From Larix kaempferi (lineage: Eukaryota; Streptophyta; Pinopsida; Pinales; Pinaceae), in assembly GCA_027924585.1 (NCBI GenBank), contig BSBM01001024.1:6510001-6574000 (forward strand): DNA of 64,000 nt, written 5' to 3'. Of the stretch, positions 1-11,030 are shown in pieces. Within the stretch, counting starts at the first letter, position 1. Each line of letters opens with the position of its first letter. Under the pieces are notes generated by a model. That model had not been told where the DNA came from, searched no databases, and was given only the letters and a program-made list of their open reading frames with translations. A program made the position numbers and the translations under genes.

Positions 1-1490
1 TCGATCATTCACATGCATTCATACTGTTACTAGGGTGATAAGATAAGTCTAACATTAATCAAGATTGTACTAACAAATAATATGAAGACAAACACATTAT
101 GAATTTAATTAGGAATCAGATTTCAAGACATACCTGAACCTCCTTGAGTCATACCTGTCGAGACTTCTTGTAGTCTTCTTATGTAAGGCCTTAGCCTCAA
201 CTCCCCCTGAAACTTCATTTGGAGCTTGATTAGGGTTTGCTAGAGAAACTCTAAAAATTCAATCTTTGACTTTCACACTTCTGAATGGATGGATGTGTCT
301 TGCTAAGCTGATCAAACTAGCATACTTCAATTTTGAAATATCCAAAATTTGACCCCTCAAAATTGCCTTCGAAACTTCTGGATCTTCTGGACAGGAACCC
401 GAACTAGGGTTTGATGAAGCCCACCTTTCTGTCCAATCAAAAGGTTTTATCCAAGGCTCTAAACTCTTATTTTTTTTAGGAGCTTCCAGCCGTGGTTACA
501 GACTTCAAAAATTCCAACTTTTGCTGAAGCCCTAATTTTCCATCTTTCTGATCAAAATCCCGAGCTAGGGTTTAATCAAGCCCGGTCTTCTACCCAACCA
601 AAAAATTCGATCTTGGTCTCTAAATTTTGATTTTCCTGAGTAGCATTCAGCCGTGGATTCCGATACCAAAAATTCTAACTTTCTTCGAAACCCTAAATTC
701 CGGAAGCCATGAATAAAGGTGCTCCAAAAATAATTCTGTTTTGACAGAAATATGTACCTGATTGTTTCTGCTATAACTCCAAAATTTTTTCTCCACAGGG
801 TCTGAAAACTTTTTCTGCAGTAGCCTGACCTGACATCTTTCCATCCTGACAGGTCTGACCTCAATTGAATTTTCAGAGAGAGAGTTATGCCAAATGTCGC
901 AACGTGACCTGTTTTGGGATAATACAGGAGAGCGAACTTGTACGGCGTGCCACGTGTCACTGTTTGAACTTCGGCCTTTGAAAATTTTTCCTGATATAGC
1001 TCGCCCTGTTATCTTTCCATCCTGATAGGTCTGACCTCAATTGGACTCTCTGAGAGAGATTTATGCCAAGTGTCGCAACGTGACCTGTTTATGGGATAAA
1101 ACAAGAAAGAGAACTTGTACGGCGTGCCACGTGTCACTGGTTCAGCTTTGGCATCTGAAAAAGTTTATTGAGATAGTACAGTCTATGTACTACCTGTAAC
1201 CTTTTACGAAATTTCATTTCGAGCTTCCTAGCCCAAGTTATGACCTTTTTTCCTAGGTCACCTGATTTTGACTGAGATCTGGAAGAGGCAGAAACCCTAA
1301 CTTGTACTGATCATAACGTACAAAGTACAACGAATATGAGGGTGCCCTTTGGACACAAGATACCTGGAGATGTTATCTACGAACTGTAAAGGTTTCAGAT
1401 CCTGAACCTTCACCAAAATGGATTTATAGCGAAAGTTCCACGATGACTGCATTTTAAATAGCAGACAACTAGCGATTACAAACTGCAACC
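1..1490 (-). repeat. Inverted fragment of element B leader
   Basis: Read on the minus strand, this stretch follows the leader of LTR element B seen on the plus strand at about 23120-24420 and 59100-60370. It shares the doubled block ending in a 'CCCTAGTTCGGG'-like phrase, the 'GTGACACGTGGCACGCC' segment and the final 'CTCGACAGGTATGA' segment. It is therefore an inverted third copy, clearly more diverged than the two plus-strand copies are from each other. Homology fades near 1455-1490, where block A1 begins. No LTR or primer site is included. The short ORFs here are chance readings of this non-coding leader. Confidence 0.8.
829..1170. repeat. Local direct duplication, about 175 bp x 2
   Basis: Two adjacent diverged units start near 829 and 1005. 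Each holds 'CATCCTGA(C/T)AGGTCTGACC', a purine-rich GAGAGAG stretch, 'GTCGCAACGTGACCTGTTT' and 'GTACGGCGTGCCACGTGTCA'. The homologous leaders at 23400-23600 and 59400-59600 carry only one unit, so the duplication is specific to this inverted copy. Confidence 0.75.
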
Positions 1491-1504
1491 CTGCTTTTAC
1501 TCTG

Positions 1505-1640
1505 CCCTACCGCGACCTTGCCATGCTGCCACTCTGCCTTGCTGCTGCCACTCTACCCTGCTGCTGCAATCCTGCCCTACTGCCACTCTGTCGTGCTGCG
1601 ACCGTGCCCTGCTGCCACTCCACCCTGCTGAACCTTGGAA
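1505..1640 (+). repeat. CTGC/CTGCCACTCTGCC-rich leader (A1)
   Basis: Imperfect short repeats built from CTGCC, CTGCTG, CCACTC and GCGACC. A pyrimidine-rich tract then leads into 'CCTTGGAAAATAAATATG'. The matching stretch in A2 is 39365-39505. It could be a transcribed 5' leader, but no start site can be shown. Confidence 0.6.
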
Positions 1641-2230
1641 AATAAATATGTAAGTGTTGTTTTCTTTTAGGGATGGTTCCTAAATCTTGTAAAGTAACTC
1701 TTTAGATTTATGAGTAATTTTATCAAAGAATATGGTTATCTTTATAAGAATTCATGCTTGAAAAATTAGTTGTTTATAGGGTCAAACATTAGATTCTTAT
1801 TTATGATTCAACCTCCTTTTGTTGTGATTTTATGCTTGATAAGTAGATTATAAGTGGATCTTGGTTAAAATGTAATACAATAGGGTTGAATCAAGTATTG
1901 ACTTGACAATAGACCTATATGATGAAATTAATAAGAGTTACAGTGGTAAAATATTATCATGAGACGTGTAGAAGTACCTATAGAATAATACCAACATCAA
2001 ATGCTTCTCATGTACTTTAAAGGAATGTATAGTCGTAATTAAAGTCTTGCCATTGTAGAAACTAGTTAAATAAATAGAAATGGTTGAGATTAGAAAACCT
2101 ATGATGCATCCTTTTTTCTTTTCAGAAATAATTCAAGGTTATGAATTTAAACCTAAGTTTTAAGGTGCTTGTGGACTTTTAAAAATAGTTAGAGTAGGAA
2201 AGGGATTATGATATAATAAATTGTTATTAC

Positions 2231-2439
2231 ATGGACCTATATCTCACCCGTAGTTGGTTGTATAATAAATGATGTAAGATGGTATAAGTGGTTCTTAGAA
2301 GTTACTAGAAAGAACTATCATTTTACAAGGTTATTTGGCATGGACCTATAAACTCACCCATAGTTGATTGTATAATAAATGAGGTAAAAGGGTATCAGTG
2401 GTTCTTAGAAGTTACTTGAAAGAACTATCATGTTACATG
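2231..2439. repeat. 108-bp direct repeat x 2 (A1)
   Basis: Two adjacent units start with ATGGACCTATA at 2231 and 2340. Each contains 'TCACCC(G/A)TAGTTG', 'TGTATAATAAATGA' and 'GTGGTTCTTAGAAGTTACT'. Non-coding; present identically placed in A2. Confidence 0.85.
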
Positions 2440-2804
2440 TTCTCATACTAGTAGAGTAATAACTATTATGCATTGTTATCATATGGTGTTGGGTAACGTT
2501 AGGCATGCATATAAACATATTATTTTAAAAAAATATCAGGGTGTTTTTTATTTGAGTGATTATATCTAGTTGTAGTATGGAATAAGAATGGTACTTATAT
2601 GATTTTACAAGACAAGGATTGGAGTCGCCACATCCCTGAGAATGGAAGAAACATTTGTGAGTCTAGAAGGAATAAAAAAAAAAGTAATGGTGTGAGAATG
2701 TAGAGTATATTTGAGAATGATTATGAGAATGTAGAGTATATATGAAAAAGGGGTTTGGTTGTTGGGAAAATATCTCACTATGGCATATTTAAACCGTTGA
2801 TGCT

Positions 2805-2811
2805 TATAAAA
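2805..2811 (+). promoter_or_regulatory. Candidate TATA box upstream of family U (A1)
   Basis: TATAAAAGG lies about 820 bp upstream of the first family U methionine (3632) and is conserved in A2 at 40677. Spacing to any start site is unknown, and AT-rich DNA produces such matches easily, so this is only a candidate. Confidence 0.25.
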
Positions 2812-3631
2812 GGCATAGGTCCAACTATGCACACCCTCTTTGATTATATATATAATGTTTGGGTGCTATCTTTAGTGGCTTCATCTACAGAATGCTTCTC
2901 TGCGAGCATATTTATGAGGTTTAGTAAAGGTATTTAGAATGGAAGTCATCTTTTTAAATTTATTTATTATGTTGACTTACACCAAGAATTTCTCTTTTCT
3001 ATGTGCATGTATTTCACCTTCAACCTAGATGTCCTTTCTTCTGTCACAATCCTAACCCTACTCCTTGGAAAACCAAGAACTCCTAATCATTATTCAAACT
3101 TTAATTCTATATAATTCCACATTTGAGGGCTTAATCCTACTTCTTAATAACCAAATCATTATCATCCTTGAAAACATTGATATATATTTCTCTCCTAACT
3201 ATTAGATTAAGGACGAATTGATGAATTTTATAATTAAGAATGGTAGCTACCAAAACCTAATTTCTCTTGACCTTTACACCTTCAACTCCATACTATTCCT
3301 CGTACCTTGTAACCTAGGATGATTACACCATAATATCCCTAAGATAATGATGGACATAAATAGTGTCAAAGTACTTGAATTCCATTAGTTCATTTTTTGG
3401 GATTTTCTTTAATCAATAATCACTCCACAAACCTTTATCTAGACATCCTCAAACATATTCGGTTTCAATATTAAAATTACTGTTTATATACATATATAAA
3501 TGTTTGGAATGTAAAATAAAAATGTGAAATTTTGTATGGATGTCAAATGTTTGGAATGTTTAAATATCAAAACATGTAAAATTTGAATATGTTACGAGTT
3601 GATAGTTGTGTAAATGTAGACATTTTATCAA

Positions 3632-5879
3632 ATGGAAAGAGAGGGGTCTTCGAGGAAAAAGCGTATAAGATCTACTGGTACAACGACATCTGCTAAGGGG
3701 AGGTCATCACGGTCATCAAGAATTGGTGTCTCGACTGATAATCGAAGGTTGTCGGATTCACATTGGGATTCAAGCTAGTTGTATAGTTCACATTCATCTG
3801 ATCACTAGTTAGGCCAGAGGGGCAGAAATGATTCCCTCGTATCTTCTATGGGAGAACGTCGATCTCGAACTTCTGTTTATATGAAAATTATGTTTTAATA
3901 CATGTATCAATTGTAATTTTGTGTGTGTTCAAAAATTTTGTATGTTTACACACAACTCTATTTGTCTTTGAAGCAGAGGAAGGTTCAAAAGAGGCTTGCA
4001 ATTCTACACAGAGGGATGAAGGTCGAGGAAGGAGGGAATATGTTGAACTAGATGTGGGTTGTGCACCCATAAAAAATTATCCATCTGATATACCTGAGGA
4101 GCTTCCATGGGAAAGTGTTGTTCAACAAATGACCATTGAAAGATATAAATCTCACTATGACAAGTTGCAACATGATATTTCTAGTTTGGATCTCCCTCCA
4201 GAGAGCAAACAAAGTCTAGATATTATTTTGCGATCATTGCAAAAATTCATTGAGGTATATGAGGGTCTCGGACCAACTATGCATGATTTTATTGACTTGA
4301 TGCGGAGGAGAAGGGCACAGGTGATGGGTCCAGACAAGTGGGCTGTTGTGAAGGAGAGAGTGACCAACGAACATGTCAATTCAATGATTAACTTCAAAGA
4401 AGGCCTAAACCAAAAAATGTTGAAAGTGCAATATTTCAAGCACCCTGAAATTGCACATATATTATATGATCGGTTCCTTGCAACCTATGGTAGGTTTCCA
4501 TGGAATGATGAGGTTCCTAATTATTTCGCCAGATTTTTTTATGCGGAGTTTTTTTAAAATATGAAGCCAGACTATTCCGATATTCATTCTAGCTTTTAAG
4601 GAGTTGGAAAGGGGTGAATATATGATCGAAAAGGTGCTCTTAGATATCCCACAACTCTTCTACCTCCATCCCAGATATCTCTCTTAGCTAGGCTTATGAA
4701 TTTAAATTGGAGATGGATCCCACATCCCAACTTGGGACAACTGCAAGGGATTCTGTTGCCAAAGGTTTATCGTTGAAATTTGTAGGAGTTGATGTGGGAT
4801 TTGTTTGAGAGAGGACTCGAGCCACTATTCGGAAAAAAATTGTTTACCAAACCAGTGATGAGGTAGATGCAATGACCATTAAAGATCTTAGGGCTTATGC
4901 TAAGGTTTGTCGCGATACAACTTCAAATGTCCTACCCATGACACATTGAGTATAGAATAGGTATGTTGTTTATGTACATACAATCTATTTAATTGTTTTA
5001 TTCCTTTTGAATTGAACTTTTCGTTACATTATATCTATGAGTTTAAGTATATTTTGATATATAGTAATAAATACATTACGCAAATGTTTATTGGTTGCAT
5101 TTTTCGAGATTGTTGAATGAACATGATTTTTGACTCTCCACCAGTGAAAATGTAGAAGAGCATTTTAGAGAGGTATATTTATTATTTATAGATTTATATT
5201 TATGTTTGAAAGATATTGTATATTTTTTTATAATTTTAAGTAATCTATGTATCCTATTGTTAATGTAAACACCTTTTGAAATTGAAAATGGTTTTATCCA
5301 TGCAAGTTCATTTAGGTTCCAAACTTTTTGATGATTTTCCATCTCTTGTGAGCATGTTTTCAATTTTTTTGTTTTGGTTTTAATTGAATTGCTTAATTTT
5401 AGTTTATTTTACTTGCACGATGTTTTATTTATTAACAAAATTTAAATTTCTTGAAACACGGGGAAATATGGACATTGGTGGTGAGGTAATTGTTTCTAAA
5501 TTATTAATTTTTAAAATTTTAATACACAAGTTTATTTAAGTTTTGGAATTTAATGGTTTAGAATTGTTTAATTAATATGAGATCTTCAAAGTTGCGTTTA
5601 TACATGTTACATGTTGGTACTTGTCCAATCAATCAGAAGACCACATCAAAGGGTATTGGTTCTTTGATGGACATGGACATTGGGACTGAGGTAATTTTCT
5701 TTATAATTGAACTATTCTTTTCAATTTTATTTTCATAAGTTTAATATTTTAGCTTTTGAGTTTAGTTTAAAATTGTTTAAATAATTTATGAGATTTATAA
5801 TTTGATTTTATACATGTTGCAGGTTGGGACTTGTCGAGACAAAGGGAAGACCACATCGAAGGATATTGGTGGACTTTGA
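3632..5879 (+). pseudogene. Family U gene copy 1 (A1), unrecognised multi-exon, decayed
   Basis: I do not recognise this protein. The first exon reads from the ATG at 3632 as a Ser/Arg/Lys-rich basic segment with two in-frame TAG codons. The main exon begins after the AG at 3975-3976 and encodes a charged helical region (4000-4550). That region is cut by a TAA near 4555, then continues in open segments to a donor (AG/GTATGT) at 4960. A 64-bp exon follows at 5109-5172, then short exons near 5305-5350 and 5460-5490, one ending near 5692, and a last exon ending at TGA 5877-5879. The small exons stay in phase across copies, as expected of a real former gene. Several stops make this copy a pseudogene. 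The A2 equivalent is 41507-43755. Function is unknown; it could be a gene carried by a DNA transposon. Confidence 0.55.
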
Positions 5880-6574
5880 TTTAGAGAAAGATTTTTATTG
5901 GTATTTGTTTGTTTTCCCATACTACCATTTTGATTTGGCCATTTGAACTTTAGAGTATATTGATTATATATGCATGTTGATACATATATTGTAGTTGTTT
6001 TAGACATTCAAGAATATTATTTTTGGATTATATATGTACATTGAACTTACATATTCTGTATTTGCTTTGGATGATCTAACTTTTTTGGGAGGCTACTTAC
6101 ATAGCATACTTTTGTATGGTAAATGTTTAGAATATGATTTTGCATGATGTTTGTGAATGCATGTATTATTAAATTTGTATGTACAAGTTACGATTTTCTT
6201 TCATAATGATAGTCAATCTTATATCTAGTTTAATGTTCAATTTTGAAATGGTTTTAGGATATTGGTTTAAAGCTCTAGAGTACATGTAATGTTCAAATTA
6301 ATCCATATATTTAGTACACATGTTTTAATGTTTAAAGTACATGTATGTTACATACACATGTTTTGTAAAATATGATCTCATCATAACTATGCTTAAATGG
6401 AAAAGATCAAGTTTGTAAATTCAATTCAAGTTTGTTTGGAAGTGTGTTGTAGATTGTATATACAATAAACTTGAATCTTATATAAATAATTCAAACTTTC
6501 AATTTTTAACTAATGTATGGTGCATGTTCAATGTTTAGGTAACACTTTCGTAGTTGGTGAACTATAGATGCTGT

Positions 6575-6810
6575 TGAAATCATGGCAAATGGGGATTTAA
6601 TGATTTTTTGTTTTTTAATCATAAGCAAGGATTTCATGATTGTGAATCTTATGCTAAATTCGAGCAATGATTTTAGACAACAATTTGACGAATTTTCATC
6701 GTTTTGTTGTACATAACCATTGCTCTAATTTAGCATAAGCTTCACAATCCTGGAGTCCTTGTTTGTGATTAAAAATCAAATGATTGTTATCTCCATTTGC
6801 CATTATTTCA
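6575..6810. repeat. Foldback hairpin copy 1 (possible MITE or small-RNA precursor)
   Basis: A 236-bp inverted repeat with arms of roughly 105-110 bases and a short loop around 6692. Arm ends read TGAAAT.ATGGCAAATGG against its reverse complement. Long matched stretches such as CTTATGCTAAATT and ACAAGG/GCAAGG pair, with dispersed mismatches. It lies 3' of family U. No clear target-site duplication is visible. Confidence 0.7.
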
Positions 6811-7060
6811 GTTATGTGAACTTAAATAATTTTGTTCAATTCCATCTGACCATAGAAACAACTATTAATTGTACACTTGAATGATTCAAGAAAATCTAAT
6901 TAAATACTTGTAAAATTGGACATTATGTAAAAACACTATTTAACTTAGCTAGGATCACACCATGTACCAACATTTAACAAGGAGTAAGCAAGGAAAATAC
7001 CTTTTTTCAAACATTTTTGCAATCAATGTTAATTGACACATTGTAAAGTATATGAGAAGG

Positions 7061-8726
7061 TAGGACTATTATTTTGCGGTCATTGAAAAAATTCATTGAG
7101 GTATATGAGGGTCTAGGACCAACTACGCATGATTTTATTGACTTGATGTGGAGGAGAATGGCACAGGTGATGGGTCTTGACAAGTGGGCTATTGTGAAGG
7201 AGAGAGTGACCAACGAACATGTCAATTCAATGTTTAACTTCAAAGAAGGCCTAAAGCGAAAAATGTTGAAAGTGCAATATTTCAAACACCCTGAAATTGC
7301 ACATATATTATATGATCCGTTCCTTGTAGCCTATGGTAGGTTTCCATGGAATGACGAGGTTCCTAATTATTTCGCCAGATTTTTTTATGCGGAGTTTGTT
7401 TTAAATATGAAGCCAGACTATTCCGATATTCATTCTATCTTTTAGGAGTTGGAAAGGAACAAATATATGATCGAAAAGGTGGTCTTAGAGATCCCGCAAC
7501 TCTTCTACCTCCATCCCAGATATCTCTCCCAGCTAGGCTTGAGACTTTAAAATCGAAGATGGAGCCCACATCTTAACTTGGGACAACTGCAAGGGATTCT
7601 GTTGCCAAAGGTTTATCGTCAAAATTTGTAGGAGTTGATGTGGGATTTGTTCGAGAGAGGACTCGAGCCACTATTTGTAAAAATTTTGTTTACAAAACCA
7701 ATGATGAGGTAGATGCAATGACCATTGAGGATCTAAAGGCTTATGCTAAGGTTTGTCGCGATACAGCTTCAAATGTCCTACCCATGACACATCGAGTATA
7801 GAAGAGGTATGTTGTTTATGTACATACAATCTATTTAATTGTTTTATTCCTTTTGAATTTAACTTTTCGTTACATTATATCTATGAGTTTAAGTATATTT
7901 TGATATATAGTAATAAATACATTACGCAAATGTTTATTGGTTGCATTTTTCTAGATTGTTGAATGAACATGATTTTCGACTCTCCACTAGTGAAAATGTA
8001 GAAGAGCATTTTAGAGAGGTATATTTATTATTTACAGATTTATATTTATGTTTGAAAGATATTGTATATATTTTTTATAATTTTAAGTAATCTATGTATC
8101 CTATTGTTAATGTGAACACCTTTTGAAATTGAAAATGGTTTTATCCATGCAGGTTCATTTAGGTTCCAACTTTTTTGATGATTTTCCGTCTCTTGTGAGC
8201 ATGTTTTCAATTTATTTGTTTTGGTTTTAATTGAATTACTTAATTTTAGTTTATTTTACTTGCATGATGTTTTATTTATTAACAAAATTTAAATTTTAGG
8301 AAACAAGGGGAAATATGGACATTGGTGGTGAGGTAATTGTTTATAAATCATTAATTTTTAAAATTTTAATATACAAGTTTATTTAAGTTTTTGAATTTAA
8401 TAGTTTAAAATTGTTTAATTAATATGATATCTTCATAGTTGCTTTTATACATGTTACATGTTGGTACTTGTCCAGTCAAGCAGAAGACGACATCGGAGGA
8501 TATTGGTTCTTGGATGGACATGGACATTGGGATTGAGGTAATTTTGTTTATAATTGAACTATTAATTTCAATTTTATTTTCATAAGTTTAATATTTTAGC
8601 TTTTGAATTTAGTTTAAAATTGTTTAAATAATTTATGAGATTCATAATTTTCTTTTATACATGTTGCAGGTTGGGACTTGTCGAGACAAAGGGAAGACCA
8701 CATCGAAGGATATTGGTGGACTTTGA
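7061..8726 (+). pseudogene. Family U gene copy 2 (A1), 5'-truncated tandem copy
   Basis: This begins inside the main exon because of the 2.85-kb tandem duplication. The exon runs to the donor after 7806. It has an in-frame stop near 7442 (here a one-base-shorter T run than in copies 3 and 4) and a TAG just before the donor. Downstream exons with canonical borders are visible: 7955-8018 (64 bp), 8153-8194 (42 bp, GT donor), 8300-8332 (33 bp) and 8670-8726 with the stop. An exon-like segment at 8460-8537 encodes a diverged duplicate of the last exon, but its acceptor reads AT instead of AG in every copy. The 64-bp exon joins the preceding one in phase. Product not recognised. Confidence 0.55.
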
Positions 8727-9421
8727 TTTAGAGAAAGATTTTTATTGGTATTTGTTTGTTTTCCCATACTACCATTTTGATTTGGCCATTTGAACTTTAG
8801 AGTATATTGATTATATCTGCATGTTGATACATATATTGTAGTTGTTTTGGACATTCAAGAACATTATTTTTGGATTATATATGTACATTGAACTTACATA
8901 TTATGTATTTGCTTTGGATGATCTAACTTTTTGGGGTGGCTAATTACATAGCATACTTTTATGTGGTAAATGCTTAGAATATTATTTTGCATGATGTTCA
9001 TGAATGCATGTATTATTAAATCTGTATGTACAAGTTACGATTTTCTTTCATAATGATAGTCAATCTTATATCTAGTTTAATGTTCAATCTTGAAATGGTT
9101 TTAGGATATTGGTTTAAAGCTCTAGAGTACATGTAATAGTCAAATTAATCTATGTATTTAGTACACATGTTTTAATGTTTAAAGTACATGTATGTTACAT
9201 ACACATGTTTTGTAAAATATGATCTCATCATAACTATGCTTAAATGGAAAAGATCAAGTTTGTAAATTCAATTCAAGTTTGTTTGGAAGTGTGTTGTAGA
9301 TTGTATATACAATAAACTTGAATTTTATATAAATGATTCAAACTTTCAATTTTTAACTAATGTATGGTGCATGTTCAATGTTCAGGTAACACTTTCGTAG
9401 TTGGTGAACTATAGATGTTAT

Positions 9422-9657
9422 TGAAATCATGGCAAATGGGGATTTAACGATTTTTTGTTTTTTAATCATAAGCAAGGATTTCTTTATTATGAATCTTATG
9501 CTAAATTCGAGCAATGAGTTCAGACAACAATTTGACGAATTTTCATCATTTTGTTGTAAATAACCATTGCTCTAATTTAGCATAAGCTTCACAATCCTGG
9601 AGTCCTTGTTTGTGATTAAGAATCAAATGATCGTTATCTCCATTTGCCATTATTTTA
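9422..9657. repeat. Foldback hairpin copy 2
   Basis: Copy in the second tandem unit of A1, same length and arm structure as 6575-6810, with a few arm substitutions. Confidence 0.7.
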
Positions 9658-9916
9658 GTTATGTGAACTTAAATAATTTTGTTCAATTCCATCTGATCAT
9701 ATAAACAACTATTAATTGTACACTTGAATGATTCAAGTAAATCTAATTAAATACTTGTAAAATTGGACATTATGTAAAAACACTATTTAACTTAGCTAGG
9801 ATCACACCATGTACCAACATTTAACAAGGAGTAAGCAAGGAAAATACTTTATGTTAAACATTCTTGCAATCAATGTTAATTGACACATTGTAAAGTATAT
9901 GAGAAGGTAGGACTAT

Positions 9917-11030
9917 TATATGATATATTCTTGAGTAAATCTAAGATAATTAAATACATGTACACAACTGACAATCAACAATATACAAATTTCAAATAAA
10001 CATACAATTTCTTCATGTACAAAAGTTAAATGTTGATAAAATATTTTAACAAATTAAAAAAAATCCATCATAAAATCACCATTTAATTTAGCTAGAAGAG
10101 CATATACCATATCAATATTTAACAAGGAGTAAGCTTGAGGACAACTTTAAATGTCACATTTTTTCATGAGTTCTTTCAACTATTTTTAGCATCAATCAAT
10201 GTATATGCAAAATCAAACTTTACAACCATCTTGTTGTATTCATTTTTCACTTGCTAGGAAAATCATTCCAAGAAAAGTGTGCATCACAAATTAGAGATTG
10301 ATGGAGTAGGAGAAAAAAATAAAAGAATGTATATATTTGAACCCTTATTTTATGATAGATTTGTTTGAGTCTACAAGCCAATTTGAAAGATATATGGTTA
10401 AAAACATCGCAATGGAATGTCGTCCTCAATTATTCGTTCATGATCATATTTGGACATTTTCCATTTTCTAGCTTTTAATTTTTTTTCCAATGAAACTGTA
10501 TTAATTTTATTCAAGATGCACATACTAAATAACTATATTGACAATATATAACATCAGGTTCATAATCTTGAAAGTAAATATAATTTTCAGTCATTTGGGT
10601 TTGTTGAAAAAAATAACCTTTTTAAAATGATGGATCCTCTCTCATATGTAAATCCTTTGTCATCGTATTCCTCCAATAACTTCATCCTTTTTCAGTGTAT
10701 CACATAAAACAATATTTCACTTTTTCTTTGTTGTCTAAAGGTGCAATCACAACGAAAAAAATCTCATGTGCATTACAATTGATGTTGGGGTTTTTAAATA
10801 AATTAAATTGACTATACACATAAGGGGATTGACAACAATGAACAATCAACAAAGAATTTGTAAGTTCTATAAATACATAATTTATATGAAATGAACAATC
10901 ATTGTTTTTAGTTTATTTCATTGCCTTCTCTAACAAGATCCCAAATTATATCGCCATCGGATGATACTGCTATTTCTTTTTATTCTAATTTTTCTAAGCT
11001 TGCAAGTGGCATCTTTCCCTTTGGATTAAT
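9917..11030. other. AT-rich non-coding stretch
   Basis: No gene seen. A diverged copy of the 9776-9846 sequence (containing 'TTTAACAAGGAGTAAGC') recurs at about 10071-10135. The remainder is AT-rich and forms the 3' flank of the minus-strand transposase-like gene. Confidence 0.6.

Larger units (their letters stand above)
4221..9913. repeat. 2.85-kb tandem duplication (A1), units 4221-7066 and 7067-9913
   Basis: The two units are colinear at an offset of 2846 bases and include the 3' half of family U, its 3' flank and the foldback hairpin. All three edges (4221, 7067, 9914) carry TATTAT, so the duplication could have arisen by microhomology or replication slippage. A2 shows the same junction at 42097 and 44943, so it predates the block duplication. 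Confidence 0.85.

Noticed and set aside
4155-4439. Minus-strand ORFs opposite the family U core (also 7007-7285, 42031-42315, 44883-45119)
   Set aside because: Antisense shadows of the plus-strand reading, which has better coding character and splice sites.
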